Source: Galerina marginata (lineage: Eukaryota; Basidiomycota; Agaricomycetes; Agaricales; Galerinaceae). Taken from it: DNA of 64,000 nt. A program made the position numbers and the translations under genes. The notes under the pieces were generated by a model that was given only the letters and a program-made list of their open reading frames with translations, searched no databases and was not told the origin of the DNA. The stretch lies in contig JAECYW010000019.1 of NCBI GenBank assembly GCA_023014335.1, positions 310,001 through 374,000 on the forward strand, written 5' to 3'. Of this stretch, positions 34,929 through 45,400 are shown piece after piece (position 1 is the stretch's first letter; each line of letters starts with the position of its first letter).

Positions 34929-35449
34929 AATAGGATGGTAGGATTCCAAATTTCCGAGTTGTCAGAGACTCAGAGTTGAGAGGAAAGATAACAAGCACTG
35001 GCAGGAAAATGGCAAAAAATCTAGAAGTCCTGCGGTTTTAATAGTAGCGCTCCTGTCCCTCACACTGTCTTAATCCACCGCGCTGCGGGGCATTCACAAA
35101 ATATTATATGACGCAATTCTAATGCAATTTTTATGAATCAAGCTTCTATTTAATCGTCAGAATAAGTGAATTATGGCTAATCCACTCACAATTTCTATGA
35201 ATTAGCACCCAATTCTGTCGTGCTCAGCAAGAGCAAGCATGGAATTGTGCAAGGATTGCGTAGGAAAAAGGCAATAATCACGCCTTGATAACGACTTGGA
35301 TAATTTCAAATCTCCTCGGGGCTTATAGTTTTTTGATTCGAAAATCATGTGAATGAAATGCCTTCGAGATTTGAGAGGCAGTATAAAAGCTTAGGTGTTC
35401 TCAGGCTTGTCAACGGAAACCCAAGTCTGGCCTCGTATCTCATCGTCTT
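34929..35449. other. Shared promoter region of divergent integrase and alpha-kinase genes
   Basis: About 520 bp between two outward-facing starts. It is AT-rich with CA(A)TTCTATGAAT-like words near 35110-35210. No coding frame is supported. Confidence 0.45.
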
Positions 35450-38133
35450 ATGGCATCCGATATCTTGAAAATTTCCACCCAGTTCACCGATGATTGCATC
35501 GCGACGCAGGCATGTAAATGCGAGCGCCCATCCTGCGGCAAAGATATCCTTCCTGGCGACAAGAGGTTCTACGTCGCACCAGATGCTACCACCAACCGAG
35601 ATGGACGCTATATATGTAATTCTTGCATGGCGCACTATCTGGCCAAGCCTTCAACAGCTGCTCGTCTCGTTCCGACGGCTGCAACGAATTCCGGTAAGTG
35701 TTTTTGATGGCTAAAAATATCTTCGGCGCTAATTTCTTGAAGGCTCAACCGGTCCGAGTGGCGGTCCAGTCGGAACAGCAGTTAATTTGGCAGTAATCAG
35801 GACAATGGTCAATGAGTCGCAACGTCGTGGTACGTTCCATTGGGTTTAATTGATTTCAATTGATCTAATACATTTCTAATAGGTGCTCATACTCCTCAAG
35901 GACGTGTAACTGCAGTTTCTCAACATATTTCCCACCCCTCATCTACAGCGCTTCCATCTATAACCAACCCATCTTTTTTCCAAGGCTATTTCGAGCGATC
36001 TGCACATGCTCCGAGTGTTCAATCTCCTTCTTTTGTCCCACCGCCTTCTGGTTACTCTTCGGCGCATCGTCAATACCAAGACGAGCGAGAGCGCTGGTCC
36101 AGTTCTGCATACAAAACTCCATCCATTTCCAATCACGGACACGCCGGGCAGATCCCACTTCGAGCACGGCCAAAAGAGCAGGTCCGGATTTTACTACAAG
36201 TCTCTTATATGGTATTCAGTGGAAAGGTTGAAAAGACAGTACGTCAATTATTTTAACCCTAGATGGTGCGGCCTTTCAGACTCTTTCTTCAGGCCATTCG
36301 GGAAGGAATCCCAGTTGACTACGAAATCCGTCCCGCTGCACTCGCCGACCTTATTAAATCGAATCTTCTCCAGCCTCTTAGCAACTTCGTCAAAGGTTTC
36401 CCTTGGGACTTCTCCAAAATGGTTATTCGCGAAACTTCGAGCTGGCAGGACATTTTAAAAGTCGATCCAAACATTTCATACTTCCACGGTCGATTTCTCA
36501 AAGTAAAGACTGGTGCAAAATCTGATGGAAGCCTCATTTTTTCGGCCCCTAAAAACCCGATCGAATTCTCATTGATTGTCGACCGTGATCAGTGGCTCGC
36601 TTCAGAAGACTTTCAGGACAATCGAAGCTCACAGTTTCTCGGACAGGTCCCTAAGCGCCCAGTGTGTTAATTTCTTCATTGATTTTTTATGTTTTAGTTC
36701 TCTGTTCTGACCTCTTCTATCACTAGGTTACACCCGAGACCTCTTCGAAACGCAAAATCCCTCCAAGTCCAGAGAAAATTCCCACTTCGGCACCTTCCCA
36801 GCCGAAGAGAGCAAATATCTCACTCCCTAGTTCAGCCGCAGCAATGCTTTCAGCGGCGACTTTACAGGTAAGATCAACACAAACTAGATTTGACTAAACT
36901 TATCTTTTCTCTCTAGGACGTTGGTCCAAATGCGGCCACGGCACAGGCGAGTTTCCAGCCTCTGAATCCTGATCAGATTCGAAAGGGCATTCTTCTGGGG
37001 GGTAAAGCAGCAATAATTGAGCAAAAGAAGCAGTGTAAGCATCAATTTCCATTGCCGCAAATGATTGTTCCATGAATCTTCTCTCATAGTTGACCAAAAA
37101 ATCACGGAGACAGTCGCCTGCTTCCTCATTAATGCCATTCCCTTCGCCGAACTCTGCGGTGGCGATGTGGGACAGGGTAACAAGAAGATCATTGATGATT
37201 CAAAATACCTTGGGTATCTTTCGTATGACAAAACTGAGCTCATTGGTAAAGGTACATTCAAGACGGCGCATATGGCATTTTTAGAATGGGTTTCGGCATC
37301 GCCAGCGGGCGGACTAGGTGCTAACTGCCAGACTGCAATTGCAGTCGCACTGAAACGACCATACGACGACACCCATTCATCCGCGATCAAGCGCTTCAAT
37401 TTTGCCGACGAGAGTAGAAAGGTACTTACTGAAGGGACCCTGTTGGGATGGGCAGATTCACTGCTCCGATTCGCTTATTCCTTCATCGATAACTTCATTT
37501 CTGGCCAGACACCTGTTGAACTGCCTTTCGATGTGCCCCGACTCCGCTTTGTCAAAGGAGCTATCGCCTTCGTCGAGAAGCCACTGGACCGCATCCGAGT
37601 CACAGCATCCCCGTCTACTACATCTCACCGCGCAGCATACCTATTGGAAGAGTTGCTCCCCGTTGATCAGCCCTTTATTAAGTATATTCACAATGCTGAA
37701 GCTGTTCCTTTGCAAACGCCCGAAGAACTGGGATATGAAGTTGGCGTCTTCCTTTGCTTTATACAACATGTGCAGTTTGTCCACACGCACGGTCAGGCAT
37801 ATATTTCTGACTTCCAAGGTGAGTAACATATCTTACATCTACGATAGAAGTTGTTTGGTCACTGATCGACTTCCGTTTGCTTACTTAGGATCGGGTAACC
37901 TCTTGACTGACCCTCAGGTTATGACGCACCCGTGAGTCGTACTCTTGTCATTTTCAAATGAAAATTGGACTTACAGACTGAATTATAGGTCACTTGCTGA
38001 CCCGGACACTCCCAATGATGTGTTATTCGGTGAAGGCAACGTTAACTCGGCATTTGATGCATTCGCTGGTCAACACCAGTGCAACTATTATTGCGAGTGG
38101 TTCCAACTGGAGAAACTTTCGGTCGGAAGTTAG
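35450..38133 (+). CDS. Alpha-type protein kinase with N-terminal zinc-finger-like region
   Basis: The start is the ATG at 35450. Residues about 20-65 hold a cysteine module (CKCERPSCGKDILPG...YICNSC) that may bind zinc. A disordered Ser/Pro-rich linker follows, then a conserved middle block (VRPFRLFLQAIREGIPVDYE, FPWDFSKMVIRETSSW). The C-terminal half is an alpha-kinase domain: glycine loop GKGTFKTAHMAF (about 37240-37280), VALKRPY with the ATP Lys, FVKGAIAFVEK, YISDFQGSGNLLTDPQVMTH carrying the catalytic Asp and Gln, and GQHQCNYYCEWFQL, the His/Cys zinc-binding end of the fold. Roughly seven introns interrupt it. The family includes eEF2 kinase and myosin heavy-chain kinases. The substrate here is unknown. 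All key residues look present, so it should be active. It lies inside the TE-rich block. Confidence 0.87.
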
Positions 38134-40189
38134 GCTGAGGTTGACTTGTGATCTGCAGTCATTGAAGGTCTAGAAATTATTGATGTTTCTGTATTGGGTA
38201 TTCTCCCTGTTCCACAGGTTTTCAACAGCCTGTCGTTTGCTATTTTTCTACAAATTGGCTTCAACAGCTACATTTTATTGTTTCTTATTATACAAAAATG
38301 ATATTTACGTCTACTTGAGCTTAGGCAGTCAACGGTGTACCGCGTTAGCGCCCACTTTGAAGCATGGAACACCACGCAGCACCGCGTAAATTCAGGCGGA
38401 GATTAATGTCTGTATATGGTATCTCAAAGTATACCTCTCGTTTTGAAGTCAAAACAATACCTTTTTAAAGTTTGAAGCCGCAAGAGTGTAGAACAGTATG
38501 GATAAATTCACCTCGCCGAAGGAATTTTATTACAAGTTCAGCCCAAATGTACTGGAGGTGTAACAGTCGACGCACCTTTTTATTGCTTACATCAATATCC
38601 GAGCCGGACACAGCCACTCTCCCGCGACCGTCTTACCCGAGGCCTTTTTCAAAATGCCTGTCCGCTTTGGCTTCTTGGCTTTTTTCTGAGACTGTTTTGC
38701 GGCAGACTCGAGCCCACTCTTAAGTGTAGTCCCACTATTCTATTCGTATATCTAGAGTCTAACTACCAATCTTCTTCTCGGTTGTTTTAAGCCAGACAAT
38801 TAGAGAGATTGCGCTTTTCGCCTAGCACGTGATATGACGTTGCGCTTTTCGCACCAGGCGAGATTTTCGTTGCGCATGCACAACCGAGCTTCTTCTTGTT
38901 ATGGGGCAGATTTCTCTTAAAAAACTTACGTACAACAGCTCTATACTGTAGCAAAGGACAACTACCACACATCTGCAAAGTTTCTCACTGAAAAAATGGC
39001 TGAATTCCAACGAAAATGAGGGAAACATTGAAGGTAAGTATTCAAATTTACGCCCAGGCCACAAAAACCATGTCCGGCTCCCAGGTGGAGCGCAACAAAA
39101 ATATCGCCTGGTGCGAAAAGCGCAACGTCATAGCACGTGCTAGGCGAAAAGCGCAATCTCTCTATTAAGGCTTCCAAAAATCTTCCGGTGATGGCTGATC
39201 TGAGTTTCTGAGGTCCTAAGTATCACCTCCACATGGTCGAACACCGGCATGACTCGCGGCAAGATGTTTGGCGGAGGCTTTCAAAGCTTGACAGTCCGGG
39301 TTTCCATATACTATAGGTTGTTATGTTTTGCCATCGTGGTCTTGTACTTTGATCTCTTACTAGATATTTAAAGAGTCGTGGAAGAAATGACTAGGGCAGT
39401 GCACAAAAAAACTTCTTGACGGTCGAAATTATCCAGTTGATACAATTTTGACACGTCTGATACTCCCCATGGTTCTGTCTTTGAACACAGCTCTGGGCGC
39501 CTTTTCCGGCGCTAGCAATTCCATTCATTCGGAGCATGACAGGAATGTTCTGTGGGGGTTCTTTGTAGCAAGGTTCAGTCGCTTTCTCGCCGTCGGGTTA
39601 CTTTAGATTATCACTTTAGGCGCAGTAGCCGCTTTTCCTGACAAATGGAAGTCATTGGATTAATTAGCTCATATCGGTCTGCTTCTAGTTGAAAACTCGC
39701 GAGGCTAAAAAGTCTTGTTCAGATAATCTAATCTCACGCGACGGAAGAGACGGCTAATTTTCATATCAAATGTTCTACGAGACATTGATTTTCTTCTGGA
39801 AGTTAATGTCGTCAAACGAGTTTTGAAAGCGTGCAAGCGAAAGCATTTCACGGCCCATGGTCTCGAATCTTCTGAACCAAGTTCCCTGTGAAGATTGGCC
39901 CGAATCAACATGTTAGGCTTCTTCTGGCGGAAATGGCACGGAGAAAGAAAGCTTGTTCACGCTATGGAATTGGTACTGCGCCTCTTCTAGTAAAGTGGAG
40001 GTGTAAAGGTAGAGCTCAAATTCGGCGTGCTTGATGTATTTTGAACGGGAGGAAAGAAACGCCGGAGGCTTCTCTCGTCTATGCAGAAACAGGAAAGTCC
40101 ACCATGAAAACCTATTTAACGGGGTTAAAATTGCACCAGTCTCCAGCTCAATAACCGACTAGCTCTATTCGCAATCATCCGCCAAAACC
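38134..40189. other. Intergenic, about 2 kb, with one MITE
   Basis: No supported gene. It contains the 38802-39163 inverted-repeat element. The right end is the promoter of the DUF5648 gene. Confidence 0.5.
38802..39163. mobile_element. MITE with about 60-bp terminal inverted repeats (362 bp)
   Basis: The ends starting AGAGAGATTGCGCTTTTCGC are inverted copies over about 60 bp with very few differences (left to about 38863, right from about 39103), flanked by a 3-bp ATT duplication (38799-38801 and 39164-39166). Inside each end, TTGCGCTTTTCGC occurs twice around a CACGTG. No transposase frame lies in the remaining 240 bp. The high identity of the ends suggests recent mobility. Confidence 0.85.
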
Positions 40190-40834
40190 ATGCATTCAGC
40201 ATTTATTGTAGCACTCCTCTTAAGCAGTGCCTATATCGTCACAGGCCTCAGCCAAGACGACGCTGCTAAAAAGAAAAAAGCTCCAGCTCCAGCTGCAGGC
40301 GTAAGTTTGCTTCCACTCTAGAAAGTTATAAACCACTGACACTAAAGTTAACTAACCTTCCAGTCTGGTAAAGCATGCGCGGACCCGTCGACCGCGGTGC
40401 CCTACGTCCAAGCCTTCAGCCACACCATCAAAGCACACACCCTCGACACCCGCGCCGCATTTGTCATCGCAGACACCACCCAGGGCGACTGGGAGTTCCA
40501 GGGCGAGACCTTCCTCGCCTGGCAGGACCCGACGCCGCACACGGTGCCGCTGTTCCGCTACCTCACGCAGACGAACCAGGACTACGTCTACGGCACAACC
40601 GCCGCTGCCATCCCTGTGGGCGTCCCGGGCTTTAATCTCGACGCGACGGTTGGGTATGTGTATAAGGAGAAAGTGTGTGACAGCGTCCCGCTGCTTGGGG
40701 TGTGGAACCAGGCGGCGGGAGATCATTTTTATACGACGAGTAAGGCTGAGCAGAACACGTTTTTGAAGAACAGTGGTTGGGTTGATGCTGGGATTGCGGG
40801 GTATGTGTTGCCGTTGAGGCATGATGAATCGTAA
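40190..40834 (+). CDS. Secreted DUF5648-domain protein
   Basis: The ATG at 40190 gives a signal peptide (MHSAFIVALLLSSAYIVTGL). A lysine/alanine-proline linker (KKKKAPAPAA) and one intron (about 40301-40361) follow, then a compact domain of about 150 residues. The domain repeats a half-motif: HTVPLFRYLTQTNQDYVYGT then VGYVYKEKVCDSVPLLGVWN then AGDHFYTTSKAEQNTFLKNS and IAGYVLPL. This matches DUF5648 (a VPLyR...dHFYTt..E repeat). Two cysteines (ACADPS and KVCDSV) may pair. It is about 190 residues, with G/C-ending codons much richer than its flanks, as in highly expressed secreted proteins. Function unknown; carbohydrate or wall binding is only a guess. Confidence 0.8.
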
Positions 40835-42433
40835 TGATACGTGGGTTGTGGAAAATGCCTTGCCGTTCCGAGTTGGAATCCTTAATATTACGACCTTACG
40901 CCTCCTCCACCTCCTTATCATGGTTATTGGAAAATAGTTTGTCTTTGTAAAACGTAGTTCTCAAGTCTTTACCCTGATGCACTCTGAAATGTACTCCCCG
41001 TGGCCAAATTGACGACATCATATATTGCTTTTATTCTTTTACCGTTCGGGGATGCTTGAAGATTTTTTCGGTTACTACTTACTATACGCCAATAGTGCAA
41101 GCCGAGGATGTTGATTAGGAGCAATAATATAAAAACTCTACGATACTTTGTTGTCATTGAAAGCATTGTGGGATACATAAAACTTCCGCAGGGTAACCGA
41201 AGAAACATCAACTGGGATTACGGCGAAAATACAGATTTTTTAGACGTCCCTAACGTTTGCTGGTCGCTGAGGCACAAACTATTCCGGTGTTTACCGACTG
41301 GGCCGTTGCTTGGCCGAGTCTCGAATCGATATCGTGGCATGATGCATGCGCAACTGCTGACAGTTGGATCAGAATCGGTGTCGAGTGCCTGGGCATCGTC
41401 CTGCATCCGTGGTTAGGGGGAGAACCAAACAAATCATATGGGCACGGGTGCAGTGGTCCAATTCACGCAGCTCAAGTTCAATAGAGTCGAAAAAGGGCTG
41501 TGCGGTATAGATCTGACAGTGAGCGCAGGCTAGGGAGGAGACAAAACCCCCAAGCTTAGCCTACACCCACCTACGACGCGTCACCCCCTCCCGCTATCGG
41601 CGGATGCATGATGTGATTCAATCGATAAGAACGAAAAAATCACTGGATAGGACCCGCCCAGGATTGAAAATAGAACGCCAATATGAGTGACTCGCCTCTT
41701 TGACTGACTCTGATACTTTGGGATCCGAAACCCATGCTTACGCACGCCTGGTAGGTTAGATAGGTGGGGTATGGCATTGCGTAGACTCTGTACAATCCTG
41801 GTGCCAGTGCGTAGATGGGAATGGGCGGAGTTTTACGGAATGTTTGGTTTCTGTTGGTGCCACCCCAAGTGAAAATTGTAACAGGCAGAGATGGGTGCAG
41901 AGTTGGCTGTATTCTCTGCAAATCGCTCCGTAAGACTGTTGGTAGTAATGTAAGCTATTTAGACTCACAAAAAGCCATTTGACAAGGAAAAGGGGACAAA
42001 CGGGCGATCGATAATGAGTGCGCACGGATGCAGGGCGGAAAACAAATTGTTTGTCATCGGGGAAAAAGAGCAACAACGCAAGATTGCCTCTTCGTCTGTG
42101 TTTCCATCCGACTTTGCTGCCATCTCTCGTTCATTCTCCACTTCGATCCTACTCGCCTTTTGGGGGGTTTATTCAGTATTTGTCGACGAATAGAAGAAAC
42201 GGAAGAACGAGCAATTTATTTGGGCAGCACGGTTACAGCTGGTTACTGCACTTGGTGAACTTGAAGATTTACACCTTCCTCCGAAATACATTGACCGTGC
42301 CACAACCAACACAAAAAGCTACGAATTCACTAGCTACTTCACACAACAATACCGCCCTATCTGCAGCACATACACCCTCTACGCCGTTCGTCAAAAAATC
42401 AGCCATTGCAACCGGTTACATCGGCCCCCGGGA
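40835..42433. other. Intergenic, about 1.6 kb
   Basis: No supported gene. Frames on both strands (for example minus 41640-41921 and plus 42018-42437) are unconvincing. The region from about 42000 is the likely 5' UTR or promoter of the giant gene. Confidence 0.4.
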
Positions 42434-45400
42434 ATGAGAACGAAGGTTCCCGCACGCCGTTCTGGCGCTCGCCCTCTTACATTATCTTCGTCTTCAGCAA
42501 GTATCCAGAAGGGGGAGAGCAGCATGCCTGCGTCAAACGATAAAACGCCCGCCACCGCCAGCACCGACACCGGCAAAGCCGTTGCCACTTCCGCGCCATC
42601 CACCTCCGCATCCGCCCCTGCTTCAGGGAGGGGCAGTCACCCCAAAGGCTACGTACCCCCGGCGGAGGTCAAGGAAAGGGAGAAGCAGAAGTCAAAGACC
42701 GTAGACCCGTCCAACCCTACGCCTTGGAGGCACCCGTCGGAGCTGGCGTACATCTGCCGCGAGGACTGGTCGCAGGATCTCATGCTCGAGTACCTCTGCC
42801 AGAAGTCGTTTACTGTACCTGGGAAGGAAGCCTCGAGCTCAATTCAACTCGTCCCGATCCTCTTCCACGCGAACCATAACACAACCGCCGTTGACGATGT
42901 GCTCTACCTCCCGAGGGCATACCGCGTGCCGCTCATGTTCGTCGCCAAGTTCCAATGGGAAAGCCTGCGGCTCGTGCTCACGGCGTCGAAGCCGGACGAG
43001 GAGTGGAAGGAGTACAAGTTCGACATCATGCATATCTCAAGGCTGTGTCAGCATCTGTTCGCGCAGGCGCGGGAGGCGCAGAAGCAGGTGGTTGCTCACC
43101 AGGGCGCCGGGGTGGTTCTGCATGCGAAGAGTTCGAACAAGTTGAAGGCGCAGGGTATCCCCGTGTTCGATAAGACGTGGCGCAGCCCGATGTTCGATCG
43201 TGTGTTGACCAGGTTTTACCACAAGTGGTTTGTGAGCAGGGAGTGGTCGCTCAAGAACTTCTATGAGGAGTTCGATGAGGAGGAGTATGAGATCGATGTG
43301 CTGAAGTATGGTACGTGCAGTTTCTTTCATTATTATTTCTTCTCTAGGGTGCCACGTCTTTTGGGTCCTTTGGTTCTGGGCATTGGTTCTACTTATGGGC
43401 TGTAATTTTGTTCCATTTCCTGAGGTTTATCGTCTATCCGAGCCTTATGACTTCCGTCTTTTCCTTATCGCGCCCTTATCGCGTCCGCTCTGCTTTCTTG
43501 TTATTTTTTCATTTATTTCCCGTTTATCGGTCTCTTCTTCACTTCTCAGACTTTCCTTTCTGTCTTGGCATTGTATCGTCTTTTCTTTGCTTTTCTGCAT
43601 GCGGGCTTTTTCCACAGTCTGCCGTCCTACGTATTCACAATTGGATGCTATGCGCATTTATTGCACTGTCATCTACTATGTGATACGTTCGGGCCCTTAT
43701 CTTGATTGAGCCTTGTCTTTGCTTGTTGCTCTTGTGCCACACTCAGAGTTCAACTGTTCTGATTCATTTTGTACCGCCGTCTTTGCTGTTTTGCCTTTTG
43801 GCTACTATCTTTATTCCTCCCCCACGCTATCTTAGTTCCCCGTTCTGCAGCCCATGGCGTATATTGCGCAGTGGATGCGCCTGTTTTAAGACTCCTTTTG
43901 ATTTGATTCTGCACTCAAGGGTGGATTTTTTTTGGTTTGGTTCCCACGCGCTTAGTTACGTAATTGTTTTCCTCCGTTTTTGCATCCCGCTCTTTTTCTC
44001 TCCTCTCTCTTCGTCTGCTGGGATTGGATTATTCTCCTCCGATTTCAGATAAGTCTACTCATGTCACTTTTCTCTTTTCTTGTCCGAGATTTTGCTGTCG
44101 TGCTTTGTTTGGTTGACGCGTTCTGCTTCTGGTTGATGGGCGTCTGTTTTGATCATGATCATCTTCGGGCTTTGGCTTCTATTTCTTATCTATATCAACT
44201 CGATTCCCTAACTTCCTGTTGTCGACACCCATTCCCGGTAACCATCGGCCCAGAATCCCAATCTTTGCGCACTTCACCGTTTATCCCATTTGCCTCATTA
44301 CCTTCTTTCCTCGTTATCATTTCTAAACAACTAACGCCTTTCTATTCCACAGACTGGGCTCGCTGGGCACTCAAAGGCCATAAAGGCTTTACTCTTACCA
44401 AAGAAGAGCTGCAGAACGGGATCACCGCCCAAGACTATATGCGCGGACTCGGACGGCGCGCGGATGGGGTATGGGTTTGGGGGACTGAGGCTTCCTTGCC
44501 GGTGATAGCTAGTACCGCCGCTGGTTCGACGTCGAGTGCAGCTGCAGCTCCTGCAGGAGAGCCTACGTCTACGACGACGACGACGACGACGACGGCTACC
44601 CCGGCGAATAACAGCATCGAGGTGAAGCGCGAGCATTTAGATAATGCGGGGGTGAATGGTGTTGGGACTGTTCCAGGTACGTGTTCGAAACCTTTCCCGA
44701 TTTTTTATCGACCTGGTCGTCTTGGACTACGTTATGCGCGTTCCCATGACCTTTTCTGACCTTCTCTTTTTATACTTCTAGCAGGATCCACGTCCAATGC
44801 GACTGGTTTGGCCTCGATCTCGACCACAATGCCGAGCCAGGCAGACAAGTTTGCAGTTATAACCTTTCCGGTGGACGCGCCTCCTCAGCCAGAGTCGCAT
44901 GCACGCACTCCACTGAACGCTGCGATGATGAGGCCTGCTAGGTTTGTTTTTTCTATGCGGTTATTATTGTGGTGTAGATACTGATTGGTATCTCGTTCGA
45001 CCAGATCTAGATCTACTCCCGATGCACCTGCAGCTGCGAGTACGAGTACAAGTGCAACCACGGCAACCCCGAAGACCATTCTGAAGGAGAAAGGAAAGGA
45101 GAAGACGAATGAGAATGAGAAAGGGAAGGACAAAGATAAAGACAAAACTAAAAAGAAAGATAAGGAAAAGGGAAGTGAGAAAAGGAAAGAGGAGAAAAGG
45201 AAAGAGAAAACGAAGGCTGACGCGCCGCCGAGTCCAGTGGTAGGAAGTAAACGGCCACGAGAAGAGGATAGTGCGAAAGCTGGAGGAGATAGCATAAGCT
45301 CTGCGCCCGAGCATAAGCGGGCGAAATACGCGGTTCGTTATCCGCTTTATTTTTCCTTTCATTCTCCTCGAAACGACGAGCATCTGCTCAGTTGGTATAG

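Noticed and set aside
40352..40921. 189-aa minus-strand frame
   Set aside because: Antisense to the GC3-rich DUF5648 gene, where high GC leaves few stops.
43980..44759. 259-aa plus-strand frame beginning in the long intron
   Set aside because: Its second half is the true exon of the giant gene. The first half is pyrimidine-rich intron that is open by chance.
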